This document shows, piece by piece, positions 9,002 through 17,169 of a stretch of 64,000 nt of DNA; position 1 is the stretch's first letter; every line of letters begins with the position of its first letter. The position numbers were made by a program, and so were the translations under genes. The DNA is from UBA952 sp044361535 (GTDB lineage: Bacteria > Bacteroidota > Bacteroidia > Flavobacteriales_D > Crocinitomicaceae). The DNA is taken from positions 124,001 to 188,000 of the forward strand of contig JBIKIQ010000006.1 in NCBI GenBank assembly GCA_044361535.1, written 5' to 3'. A model generated the notes under the pieces. The model saw only the letters and a list, made by a program, of their open reading frames with translations, had not been told where the DNA came from and ran no database searches.

Positions 9002-9682
9002 TTAGACGAGTTTGATTAATGCTTGAATGGCTTGCGATATATTATTTCTGATTTCCAAAATGGAAGCCTCCATCATATAACATGGTGCTGTAACAATTTT
9101 TAATTTTTCATCTACCGAAATTTCGCGAATTGTTTTCATTTCTGCATGAACACCTTTTTGTTCCATACCCGCTGAAAATGCCTGAATATCATAAGGTGAT
9201 TTTTCCAAATTAGAACCTAAAGTCATTGTTGGATGCAGATCTGAATCACCCATTGCTAAAGCCAAAACAACCGGACTGACGCATAAAGCTGCAATGGGTT
9301 TTTTATCGGAAGTGAATTGTTGAATCAGGCTTTTTATCTCTGGTAATATCGTTCCATTTGGTCCATCAAATGCCCACGTTGAAAAATTCTTTGCGCTTCC
9401 AAATCCACCCGGTATTACCAAAGCGTCTAATTGCGAAAGATCGTATTTAGAACTGTCTTCCACTGCTCCTCGGGCAATTCGCGCCGCTTCTACCAACATG
9501 TTTCGGCTTTCAGGCATTTCTTCGCCTGTTAAATGATTTACCACATGATGTTGGTTCTGATTCACAGACAAGCAAACTGCTTCAGCTCCTGCCTCTTCAA
9601 TTGCTAATAATGTTAAAACCGACTCATGAATTTCAGCTCCATCATAAACCCCACAACCCGATAATAAAACTCCAATCTTCAT
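9002..9682 (-). CDS. elbB: Isoprenoid biosynthesis glyoxalase ElbB (DJ-1/PfpI superfamily)
   Basis: 226 aa, the usual length for ElbB. It starts with GVLLSGCGVYDGAEIHE, the hallmark of this group, and has the PGGFGSAKN loop and a nucleophile-elbow Cys134 in ALCVSPV. The E. coli homologue has glyoxalase activity and was historically linked to isoprenoid synthesis; the physiological role is unsettled. It is first in a two-gene unit with meaB. Confidence 0.9.
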   Translation of the reverse strand: MKIGVLLSGCGVYDGAEIHESVLTLLAIEEAGAEAVCLSVNQNQHHVVNHLTGEEMPESRNMLVEAARIARGAVEDSSKYDLSQLDALVIPGGFGSAKNFSTWAFDGPNGTILPEIKSLIQQFTSDKKPIAALCVSPVVLALAMGDSDLHPTMTLGSNLEKSPYDIQAFSAGMEQKGVHAEMKTIREISVDEKLKIVTAPCYMMEASILEIRNNISQAIQALIKLV

Positions 9683-9693
9683 TTTAGTAAATT

Positions 9694-10140
9694 CTATTGA
9701 TACGTATAAATTACTTGGTCTTTCCAGCCGGCTATATATAATTTTATAACGCTTCCAACCTCTTTTTTATATGCCAAATTTGTAATATCAAAATACAGCG
9801 TGTCAAACATTTCACGCTTGCACGATTCATCAGTTGAATTATGAATCAAACTAACAGATCGTATCGGAGGAAGAGATTTTGAGATCATCTCACTTCCAAT
9901 TAAATCAAAAGTATGCTTTGCACACCCGCCAGTGTATGAAATTGACATCATCAATGTGTTTCCGTTCAATTTAACATCATTAATAGTAGTTGGTGTGGTG
10001 ACTTGCGAATTATCACCCAAAAAAGCTTGCTTTGGTGCTTTTGAATAAATTGGATTATCATTAGTCATATCGCTAAGTTTTTTGGAGGAGGCACAACCCA
10101 ATAGGATAACTGCCAAGGAAAATAGAATCGTTGTCTTCAT
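9694..10140 (-). CDS. Small lipoprotein, NigD-like/unknown
   Basis: 148 aa from the ATG at 10140; a TTG 13 codons further upstream is excluded because it would lie inside or before the promoter box. Signal sequence MKTTILFSLAVILLGC with Cys at about residue 16 makes it a lipoprotein. A conserved-looking GGCAKHTFDL motif followed by a CKR motif occurs in many small Bacteroidota lipoproteins, where a His and Cys pair may bind metal or form a disulfide. Function unknown. It ends 11 bp before the elbB start and may be the promoter-proximal gene of that unit. Confidence 0.7.
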   Translation of the reverse strand: MKTTILFSLAVILLGCASSKKLSDMTNDNPIYSKAPKQAFLGDNSQVTTPTTINDVKLNGNTLMMSISYTGGCAKHTFDLIGSEMISKSLPPIRSVSLIHNSTDESCKREMFDTLYFDITNLAYKKEVGSVIKLYIAGWKDQVIYTYQ

Positions 10141-10164
10141 GGTAAATAATTTTGAACTACAGTA

Positions 10165-10172
10165 CAAAGATA
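10165..10172 (-). promoter_or_regulatory. TAnnTTTG -7 box for the lipoprotein-elbB-meaB unit
   Basis: Reading on the minus strand, TATCTTTG lies 24 bases before the ATG at 10140, implying a short leader. It supports the ATG start over the upstream TTG. Confidence 0.5.
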
Positions 10173-10197
10173 GCACCAAGTTACCAAAATTAGCTGA

Positions 10198-12069
10198 TTA
10201 AACAAACTCAGCTAGTTCCAACCAACGGTCGGATTTTTGCTCCAATTCAGCAACTACTTTCGCTAATTCATTTCCCAATTCCATGATTTGTTGGTTGGAT
10301 TTTGAAGCATCTGATAATTCAAGTGTGAGTTTCTCTTTTTTCTCTTCTAACCGTTCAATTTCATTCGGAAGTTGCTCGTATTCTTGTTTCTCTTTGAAGC
10401 TTAGCTTGCGTTTTTCAATCGGTTTTTCAACGACTTTTGGTTCTTCTTTTACCTCGACTTCTTTAACCGGTGTGTTTTTTAACTCTCGTGCTTCTTGTTT
10501 TTGATTTTTACGGTAATCCGTGTAATTTCCAATGATATCTTTAATTTCTCCATCACCTTCAAAAACAAAGAGATGGTCAACCATTTTATCCATGAAGTAA
10601 CGGTCATGGGAAACTACAATCAAACATCCTTCAAAAAGTTGTAAATAATCTTCCAAGACACTCATCACAAAGATGTCTAAGTCGTTGGTAGGCTCATCTA
10701 GAATTAAGAAATTGGGATTACTCATCAAAACAGTCAGTAATTTCAATCTTCGCTTTTCTCCTCCACTCAGTTTGTGAACGTATTGATAATGAGCGTCTCT
10801 GGGAAATAAAAACCGTTCAAGTAATTGACCTGCTGAAAGTTGTTTTCCTTTTTCGAGAGGAATGAATTCGGCAATGTCTTTAATCACCTCTATCACTCGT
10901 TTATCCGGATCTACTTGGATAAGTTCCTGGCTGTAATACCCAAAAACGATTGTTTCACCAACAACTACTTTTCCTTTGTCAAGGGTTTCTTTTCCTTGAA
11001 TTAAATTCAAAAAAGTAGTTTTTCCGGCTCCATTTTGCCCTACAATTCCTACACGTTCTTTTCGCTTGAAATGGTAAGAAAAATCATTTAATATTTTAGT
11101 GTCGCCAAAGGATTTGCCCATGTGATGAAGCTCAAGAATTTTAGTTCCTAAGCGCTCCATTTTGATAGGAATGTCGATTTCATCTTTATCTATTCGTTGA
11201 TGAGCGGTTTTTTTAATGTCGTCAAATGCATCAATTCTAGATTTAGACTTTGTGGTTCTTGCTTTCGGCTGTCTGCGAATCCATTCCAATTCTTTACGGA
11301 ACGTATTTCGTGCCTTATCAATGGTTGCTTGCGTTTGTTCCTCGCGTTCTGCTTTTTTCTCCAAATAATAGGAGAAATTTCCCTTGTACTGATAAAGCGT
11401 TTCATCGCTTAATTCAAAAATTGTATCACAAACCACTTCCAAAAAATAACGGTCGTGCGTTACCATTAAAAGTGTTGATTTTGAAGTCGATAAATACGAT
11501 TCTAACCATTCAATCATGTCTAAATCCAAATGGTTAGTGGGCTCATCCAAGATCATGAAATCGGCATCGGAAAGTAATGCTTTCGCCAAGGCAACACGCT
11601 TCTTTTGTCCACCGGATAAACTTCCAATCATTCGTTTCGAATCCGTTAATTTTAGAACTGAAAGAATTTGATTTACACGCACTTCATAATCCCATGCGTT
11701 CAGTTCAGTGAGTTCTTCGTAACATTCGTTCAACTTATCTTGATCGTTATCAATCAAGGCCTCGTTGTATTTTTTCAAGGCTTTCAGTTCGGGCAAATCG
11801 TGATCAAAAATGGATTCTAAAATCGTTTGTGACTCATCCATGTTTTCCGTTTGCTCCATGAAAGCTACTCGAATATCATTGCGATACACCACTCGACCTG
11901 AGTCAATTTGCTCTAAATCCATCAAACAACGAAGCAAGGTAGTTTTTCCACTTCCGTTTTTAGCAACGATAGCCACCTTCTGTCCTTGGTCTATTCCAAA
12001 AGTAAGGTCTGCAAATAATAAACGGTCACCAAAAGATTTGGTCAGATTTTCAACGGAAAGGTAATTCAT
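10198..12069 (-). CDS. ABC-F family ATPase (Uup-like)
   Basis: 623 aa with two ABC ATPase domains and no membrane segments. Domain 1 has AKNGSGKTTLL (Walker A), LSGGQKKRVALAKALL and LDEPTNHLDL. Domain 2 has GQNGAGKTTFL, LSGGEKRRLKLL and LDEPTNDLDI. The linker between them carries the basic RTTKSKSRIDAFD segment, and residues about 540-620 form a C-terminal coiled coil as in Uup. ABC-F proteins act on ribosomes; Uup types also affect transposon excision and branched DNA. The ATG is preceded by an A-rich leader after the DUF4293 stop. Confidence 0.9.
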   Translation of the reverse strand: MNYLSVENLTKSFGDRLLFADLTFGIDQGQKVAIVAKNGSGKTTLLRCLMDLEQIDSGRVVYRNDIRVAFMEQTENMDESQTILESIFDHDLPELKALKKYNEALIDNDQDKLNECYEELTELNAWDYEVRVNQILSVLKLTDSKRMIGSLSGGQKKRVALAKALLSDADFMILDEPTNHLDLDMIEWLESYLSTSKSTLLMVTHDRYFLEVVCDTIFELSDETLYQYKGNFSYYLEKKAEREEQTQATIDKARNTFRKELEWIRRQPKARTTKSKSRIDAFDDIKKTAHQRIDKDEIDIPIKMERLGTKILELHHMGKSFGDTKILNDFSYHFKRKERVGIVGQNGAGKTTFLNLIQGKETLDKGKVVVGETIVFGYYSQELIQVDPDKRVIEVIKDIAEFIPLEKGKQLSAGQLLERFLFPRDAHYQYVHKLSGGEKRRLKLLTVLMSNPNFLILDEPTNDLDIFVMSVLEDYLQLFEGCLIVVSHDRYFMDKMVDHLFVFEGDGEIKDIIGNYTDYRKNQKQEARELKNTPVKEVEVKEEPKVVEKPIEKRKLSFKEKQEYEQLPNEIERLEEKKEKLTLELSDASKSNQQIMELGNELAKVVAELEQKSDRWLELAEFV

Positions 12070-12093
12070 AAAGTTTTTAAGAAATAAGGAATT

Positions 12094-12573
12094 CTAGCGC
12101 AAGCGATTTAAAGAATCAAGCAATTTTTTGTCTCTTTTAATAGCAACTTGACCTAGAAACGCAAAGGGAAATCCAAGAACAAGAAAAATAAATCCTACAC
12201 CTAATTCACGCGTAGTTTCAACATTTTTTGACGGAGAGTAACCAATCGAAGCAAAGACAACAAAAACTATTAAAATCACTAAATACAAAAAGAAGGTGGA
12301 ACGCGCTAATTGAAACTGTCGATTCAAATTTTTATAAGACATAATGGTAATAAACTGAAGTAAAATCAATCCAATTACCGTTAAGAAAAGCGGAAGAGAT
12401 TTTGTTTGAATTGTGGCAAGTTTTGTGTCATTGAAATGTTGCGAAATCCCGTGTACATTAAAAACAAAATAGCTGTCTTTAGTAACAAAGCGCAACAAAT
12501 CCATTCCGGAAAGTAAAACTCCCAGACAAATCATCGAAAGAATGTAGTAAACTGTTTGAAGTCGTTGAATCAT
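12094..12573 (-). CDS. DUF4293 membrane protein
   Basis: 159 aa with four membrane helices. The opening MIQRLQTVYYILS and the fourth-helix pattern FLVLGFPFAFLGQVAIKRDKK fit DUF4293, a Bacteroidota family without assigned function. It lies between aroC and the ABC-F gene on the same strand. A -7 box sits at the end of aroC just upstream. Confidence 0.85.
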   Translation of the reverse strand: MIQRLQTVYYILSMICLGVLLSGMDLLRFVTKDSYFVFNVHGISQHFNDTKLATIQTKSLPLFLTVIGLILLQFITIMSYKNLNRQFQLARSTFFLYLVILIVFVVFASIGYSPSKNVETTRELGVGFIFLVLGFPFAFLGQVAIKRDKKLLDSLNRLR

Positions 12574-12582
12574 ATTCTTTTT

Positions 12583-13650
12583 TTACAAATGTACGGACTT
12601 ATTTCGAAGGTAGAAATCCAAAATAACCATGGCGGCCATGGCCTCAACGATTGGAACGGCTCTAGGAACCACACAGGCGTCATGTCGTCCCTTTCCTTCG
12701 ATTTCAGTTTCATTACCAAACTCATCAATTGTTGGTTGCGTTTGCATGATTGTAGCCACAGGTTTGAACGCTACTCGAAAAGAAATTGGCATTCCGTTGG
12801 AAATTCCACCTTGAATTCCGCCCGAATGATTGGTTTTTGTAGTTCCATCTGGCGAGAAAATATCGTTATGTTCAGATCCATTCATAGCAATTGAGTCGAA
12901 TCCACTACCTATTTCAAATCCTTTTACGGCATTGATGGATAACAAGGCTTTTCCAAGATCCGCATGCAATTTATCGAAGACTGGTTCGCCCAATCCTGCA
13001 GGAACTCCATTAATAACGCAACGAATAGCTCCACCAATTGTGTCCCCTTTTTTACGAGTTTCCAAAATCAATTCTGCCATTTTCGTGGCCATTTTTTCAT
13101 TTGGACAACGCACCTCATTTCTTTCTATCAAGACATTTTCAAAAAAAGAGTCGTTTTCAAAACGAACAGCCCCAATTTGATCCACGTAGGTAGAAAATTG
13201 AATGTCTAGGGAATCTAAAAATTGTTTGGCGATAGCTCCTGCAACCACTCTACAAGCTGTTTCTCTGGCGCTGCTTCTTCCTCCTCCTCGGTGGTCGCGA
13301 TGACCGTATTTTTGGTGGTACGAAAAGTCTGCGTGTGAAGGTCTAAAAGCGTCTTTCAAGTGCTCATAATCAGCAGATTTTTGATTTTCATTTTGAATGA
13401 TAAATCCGATGGGTGAACCAGTCGTTTTCCCTTCAAAAATCCCGGATAATAATTGAACCGTATCAGATTCTTTTCGTTGGGTTACTAGATTTGATTGTCC
13501 TGGTCTTCTGCGGTCCAATTCTTGCTGAATTTTAGCTTGATCAATCGGAAAATTAGCGGGTACACCATCGATTACTCCTCCTATGGCAGCACCATGCGAT
13601 TCGCCAAACGAGGTGAGCGTAAAGATTTTACCAAAGGTGTTTCCAGACAT
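12583..13650 (-). CDS. aroC: Chorismate synthase
   Basis: 355 aa, full length for the family. Diagnostic motifs are LTSFGESHGAAIGGVIDGVPA near the N-terminus, the HRDHRGGGRSSARET segment and the later RHDACVVPRAVPIVEAM motif. The enzyme converts EPSP to chorismate with reduced FMN, the last step of the shikimate pathway, in the cytoplasm. No other shikimate genes are nearby. The ATG is preceded by a -7 box only four bases away. Confidence 0.97.
   Translation of the reverse strand: MSGNTFGKIFTLTSFGESHGAAIGGVIDGVPANFPIDQAKIQQELDRRRPGQSNLVTQRKESDTVQLLSGIFEGKTTGSPIGFIIQNENQKSADYEHLKDAFRPSHADFSYHQKYGHRDHRGGGRSSARETACRVVAGAIAKQFLDSLDIQFSTYVDQIGAVRFENDSFFENVLIERNEVRCPNEKMATKMAELILETRKKGDTIGGAIRCVINGVPAGLGEPVFDKLHADLGKALLSINAVKGFEIGSGFDSIAMNGSEHNDIFSPDGTTKTNHSGGIQGGISNGMPISFRVAFKPVATIMQTQPTIDEFGNETEIEGKGRHDACVVPRAVPIVEAMAAMVILDFYLRNKSVHL
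12586..12593 (-). promoter_or_regulatory. TAnnTTTG -7 box inside the 3' end of aroC
   Basis: On the minus strand TACATTTG overlaps the last codons of aroC and ends 12 bp before the DUF4293 ATG, suggesting independent transcription of the DUF4293 gene in addition to any read-through. Confidence 0.45.
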
Positions 13651-13654
13651 AGTG

Positions 13655-13662
13655 CAAAGGTA
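13655..13662 (-). promoter_or_regulatory. aroC: TAnnTTTG -7 box, probable leaderless aroC transcript
   Basis: TACCTTTG on the minus strand ends four bases before the aroC ATG. With start sites 4-7 nt after the box, the mRNA would begin at or within the start codon. Confidence 0.5.
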
Positions 13663-13862
13663 GGGAATGTTGAGGGGAATGCAATAGGGTGAATGATTTT
13701 CAATTGTTTATTTCTTTAGCTATAAATCGAATGTACTATAAGCATCTAAATTATTGCGAAACTGCCTCAACTTTTAAACGGTATTACAACCAAGGTTTCA
13801 ATTGAATAACAACTAAAAAATAAATTCAATTTTGGGAGGATTAGCGCATTTTACCTAGGTCC

Positions 13863-14318
13863 TCACCTACCCACTTTACTCAAAAACTCTCCGATTTCTA
13901 GTAATTGTCGGTGTACTTCCTTGACTGCCCATTCTTCTTTTATTCGAAGAAATTCTTGTTTATCCTTCAAAAGGCGTTTCGATTCAGATTGCAGCATTTC
14001 ATAAAATTCACTTCTGATCTTTTGATAGGTAGCTATTAATTCATCTTCCAAACTTAATTCAGAAATAATTGATAATACAATCTCATGCTCCATTAATTGT
14101 TCTGACGATGGCAAAGGTGAAAGTCTTCTTTCCAATAAAATCTTTCGAGTGTCGAGAAGTACGGTTTTAAGTTCCCTTTCCTTCTCCCGAATCTCAGCAG
14201 CTTTCTCGTAATATTGACTTCGAATAGCTTCCACTTTTTGAGTAAGAAGCTTCGCTAAATTCCATTTTACCTCGAGCACATGCTCTTTTATCTGTAGCAA
14301 TTTTGATAGTTCGTCCAT
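13863..14318 (-). CDS. Coiled-coil protein with UVR-like motif
   Basis: 151 aa, almost entirely helical and charged. Residues about 27-50 (KVEAIRSQYYEKAAEIREKEREL) read as a UVR motif, the helical hairpin of UvrB, UvrC and ClpC that binds partner proteins: Ai..q.yEkAa.lR...reL. No catalytic domain is present, so a partner or adaptor role is inferred. Its ATG follows the stop of the upstream beta-sandwich gene by four bases, so both are one transcript, divergent from the WYL regulator. Confidence 0.6.
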   Translation of the reverse strand: MDELSKLLQIKEHVLEVKWNLAKLLTQKVEAIRSQYYEKAAEIREKERELKTVLLDTRKILLERRLSPLPSSEQLMEHEIVLSIISELSLEDELIATYQKIRSEFYEMLQSESKRLLKDKQEFLRIKEEWAVKEVHRQLLEIGEFLSKVGR

Positions 14319-14322
14319 CTGT

Positions 14323-14799
14323 TTAATTTTTAGACCTTTCTAAATCTATTGGATGCGGAACAGTTATCCATTTTGAATAATCAATTCCATAGAAATTAAA
14401 GTAATTTCCAGGAGCTTCTTTTTCTATGATATCTATTTTGGCTGTCCCGGCAGGTAAAGCAGGAAAAATAAGGGAATAACTGTAAAATTCTCCTTTTCTT
14501 TTAAAGAAATGCTTTTGGGGAGCAATGGGAATTCCAATGGCTCTAATTAGTCTATATTTGGTTGTTGAACCAACCGGTGAGATATACGCATTTTTGTCCA
14601 TTTCTATCCAACCCCCATTATGATATTCATCAGGAGATCGGTAAATAAAATCAATGCGCGTATATTCGTCCGAAATTTCAATACTTTTCATGCGATGATT
14701 CAATTTGTGATCTAAGGCATTTGGATTATACAATTTAATCGTTGTTGGCGATGTTGTTTCGTGCACTACTTCCAGTTGTTTTTCAATTTTTATTTCCAT
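14323..14799 (-). CDS. Conserved hypothetical beta-sandwich protein, paralogue A
   Basis: 158 aa, soluble, no signal peptide. The core pattern is TRIDF.Y...GGWI.M..Y...GS..K..L...GI.IAP.K..F, then IDIIEKE and NFYGI at the end. The gene at 15913 has the same pattern in the same order, so the two are clear paralogues flanking the WYL regulator in divergent orientation. The fold is predicted all-beta; no catalytic residues stand out. It is the first gene of a pair with the UVR-motif protein. Confidence 0.65.
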   Translation of the reverse strand: MEIKIEKQLEVVHETTSPTTIKLYNPNALDHKLNHRMKSIEISDEYTRIDFIYRSPDEYHNGGWIEMDKNAYISPVGSTTKYRLIRAIGIPIAPQKHFFKRKGEFYSYSLIFPALPAGTAKIDIIEKEAPGNYFNFYGIDYSKWITVPHPIDLERSKN

Positions 14800-14927
14800 A
14801 CTTTTATTTTTTTATGATACAAAGGAAATGTGGCTAACCGTATTCATTATACGGAATTAAATTTAATTCGTATTTTTAGTGAAATTTTGAAAGAGAAACG
14901 GATTTGCACATCCATAAACGTGAAAAA

Positions 14928-15911
14928 ATGCCCATAAATAAAAGCGCTTACAGACGATATAAAATCATCGACCAACTCGTGAGAAACAAGATGAAACGGT
15001 TTCCAACCATGACCGAAATCATTGATGCTTGTTGGGACAAACTGGGAATTGATACCTCTCCGGAAACTATTCAGAAAGACATAGCAAACATGCGGAAGTT
15101 ACCACCAGAAGGTTTTGACGCTCCCATCTATTACGACCACAAAGGAAAAGGCTATGCTTATTCGGATCCGGATTATGAATTGGGTGGAGTTTCATTATCG
15201 GATACAGACATTGAAACCATTCGAGAATCGATTGAATTTATTCAAACAATCGCAGGTTCCCGAATCAGCGAGAAATTCAACCATGCCATGGAGAAAATAC
15301 TGTCAACATCATTGGAAGAATTTTCAACGGGAAATACCAAACAAGCCATTTTACAGACAATGAATCCACCAAGATCACGTGGGTTTGAGCATTTCGATTT
15401 ATTTTATAAGGCTTGTCGAGAAAAAACTCCTGTTTCATTGGTGCATTACTCATACAAAAAACGACATTTCAGTGCACTTACGATTCATCCTTTTATGATT
15501 AAAGAATTTGAAAATAAATGGTACGTAATGGGATTTTCTGAAAAACACAATCAAATTCGAACTTTTGGATTAGACCGAGTTTTTGATCCCTTTTTATTGA
15601 AAAAGAAATACATTCCAGTAGAAAAATCCGCTCGGGAAAAAGAAGCTCATGATTATTATGGCGTTTTCCCTATTCCTAACCAAAAAAAACAAGGTGTTAA
15701 AATTCATGTTAGCGCACTGGTAACCAATTATTTTGAGGCCTATCCAATTCACGAAAGTCAATTGATTAAAAAAGAAGAAAGTGGTTCATCAGTAATTAGT
15801 TACAACTTGATACCGACCATTGAACTAACCCGTCTGTTTTTATCACACGGCTATCATGTTAAAGTAATAGAACCCAAATGGTTGATTGAATTTACCGATA
15901 AATTAAAGTAA
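14928..15911 (+). CDS. WYL-domain transcriptional regulator
   Basis: 327 aa from the ATG at 14928; an in-frame TTG at 14904 gives eight extra residues and lacks support. An N-terminal winged helix (about residues 1-75, with a DTSPETIQKDIANMR recognition-helix region) is followed by a helical linker. A WYL domain (about 140-215, including KWYVMGF and the FGLDRV strand) and a WCX-like C-terminal domain complete it. WYL proteins sense nucleic acid or nucleotide ligands, and many (BrxR, CapW types) repress defence operons. It is divergent from paralogue A and one base upstream of paralogue B, so it probably controls both. Confidence 0.85.
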   Translation: MPINKSAYRRYKIIDQLVRNKMKRFPTMTEIIDACWDKLGIDTSPETIQKDIANMRKLPPEGFDAPIYYDHKGKGYAYSDPDYELGGVSLSDTDIETIRESIEFIQTIAGSRISEKFNHAMEKILSTSLEEFSTGNTKQAILQTMNPPRSRGFEHFDLFYKACREKTPVSLVHYSYKKRHFSALTIHPFMIKEFENKWYVMGFSEKHNQIRTFGLDRVFDPFLLKKKYIPVEKSAREKEAHDYYGVFPIPNQKKQGVKIHVSALVTNYFEAYPIHESQLIKKEESGSSVISYNLIPTIELTRLFLSHGYHVKVIEPKWLIEFTDKLK

Positions 15912-15912
15912 C

Positions 15913-16335
15913 ATGAAAAGTAAAAGTAGCGAGCCCATATTATTCGAAATCGCAGAAAATAAAGATATAGCGGACAATCCTAAGGTGTTGCGTGTCATCT
16001 TGGACCGTGAATTCACGCGCATTGACTTTGGATACAATGCAACAGGGCAATTTTTTAAAGGAGGTTGGATTCGCATGTCACCAAAAACCTACGTTCAAGT
16101 GCAAGGTTCGTCAGAGAAATTTCTTTTAAAAGAAACTACAGGAATCACCATTGCACCAAAAAAAGTAGTGTTTCAATCGGTCAAAGATTGGCAGTTTTTC
16201 ACCTTGTATTTTGAACCCATTCCGCAGAAAGATTGTGTGATAAACATCATTGAGGAAGAAAAACCTAGTCCTAATGATTTCAATTATTACGGGATTGCGT
16301 TGAAGATGGATGAGGGGATAATGGTGTTACTCTGA
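15913..16335 (+). CDS. Conserved hypothetical beta-sandwich protein, paralogue B
   Basis: 140 aa. It shares with the gene at 14323 the motifs FTRIDFGY, FKGGWIRMSP, GITIAPKK, a Y/L-F-E-P strand, INIIEEE and FNYYGIA. It begins one base after the WYL stop codon, so the two are co-transcribed and probably coupled. No signal peptide or catalytic motif. A DNA-, nucleotide- or protein-binding role under WYL control is only a guess. Confidence 0.65.
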   Translation: MKSKSSEPILFEIAENKDIADNPKVLRVILDREFTRIDFGYNATGQFFKGGWIRMSPKTYVQVQGSSEKFLLKETTGITIAPKKVVFQSVKDWQFFTLYFEPIPQKDCVINIIEEEKPSPNDFNYYGIALKMDEGIMVLL

Positions 16336-16342
16336 AAGGAGC

Positions 16343-17083
16343 TTACTTTATGCCTAATTGTATTGCTATATTTTTTGCAATATCAAAGTCTTTATCTTTG
16401 ATAGCATTCCTTTTTTTAGGTTGCCAATCGGTATTTTCATTATTAAAAAAATTAAGGTGAAAAGCAAATAATGACCTTTCAATTTCTTGACTTGTTCTCG
16501 GTAAGGTAAGTGAATTACCATAATTAACAAATTGGTTTAACGTATTATCATAGTGAAATTCTTTTTCAAAAAGCTCTAATTTTTTTTTACCAAAACAACC
16601 TGCAATTTTTGAATCAATTACAATTAGCGGACGTATTGATTTTGAACTCCAAAATGCCGCATGCTTGGAAGCAAAAGAAGGCCCTATACCATTAATTGAT
16701 TCGAAAAGAAATTTGCTACTAGATTTTCCAGCTAGTGCTAAATCAATAGCATCACAGTATCTATTGAAAAGATCATTTTGAAGTTCTAATTCTCTTCTTG
16801 GAGAGTTTCCGTTATAATTTGACTTTAGGTAGAACATTCTTCCTGATGGGCCTCCCCAACGGTAAATTAAATCAATCACCTTTAGAACCTCACTTCTTTC
16901 AACAAAAGGATTATTGATTTTTTTAACTATTTTAAGAATTTCAATTTCACATTGTAAACAAGATATTTGGTTATCAATTTTACTGAATAAATTCATTTTT
17001 GGAGTGAAATAAGCCGTTTCTTTCTGAAGATTATTCCATTCGGTCAACCAATATTCAATATCAATTCTTGGGAAATCAAGCAT
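16343..17083 (-). CDS. HhH/OGG-fold DNA glycosylase-like protein
   Basis: 246 aa from the ATG at 17083; a TTG 13 codons upstream overlaps a -7 promoter box. The pattern RWGGPSGRMFY is followed by a helix-hairpin-helix (INGIGPSFASKHAAFW, residues about 130-145) and PLIVIDSKI. Lys140 and Asp157 sit where the catalytic Lys and Asp of HhH-GPD/OGG1-type bifunctional glycosylases are expected. There is no FeS cluster loop. I infer base excision from modified DNA. The Mrr-type nuclease gene lies just upstream on the same strand (86 bp to this ATG), suggesting a two-gene anti-phage or DNA-modification-targeting module. Confidence is moderate because the family call is from motifs only. Confidence 0.55.
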   Translation of the reverse strand: MLDFPRIDIEYWLTEWNNLQKETAYFTPKMNLFSKIDNQISCLQCEIEILKIVKKINNPFVERSEVLKVIDLIYRWGGPSGRMFYLKSNYNGNSPRRELELQNDLFNRYCDAIDLALAGKSSSKFLFESINGIGPSFASKHAAFWSSKSIRPLIVIDSKIAGCFGKKKLELFEKEFHYDNTLNQFVNYGNSLTLPRTSQEIERSLFAFHLNFFNNENTDWQPKKRNAIKDKDFDIAKNIAIQLGIK

Positions 17084-17119
17084 AGGTATTAATTTTCTAT
17101 AATAAGATTGATTAAATCC

Positions 17120-17127
17120 CAAAAGTA
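17120..17127 (-). promoter_or_regulatory. TAnnTTTG -7 box before the OGG-fold gene
   Basis: On the minus strand TACTTTTG lies 36 bases before the ATG at 17083 and overlaps the alternative TTG codon. It supports the ATG start and gives the glycosylase-like gene its own promoter. Confidence 0.45.
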
Positions 17128-17169
17128 TTCAAAATTTAATTATTCTTACTTTGTATCTATCGAAAAAGG

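Noticed and set aside
10283..12064. Plus-strand frames opposite the ABC-F gene
   Set aside because: Ser/Phe-rich mirror translations of a clear two-domain ATPase.
12629..13209. Plus-strand frames opposite aroC
   Set aside because: Shadows of a well-supported chorismate synthase gene.
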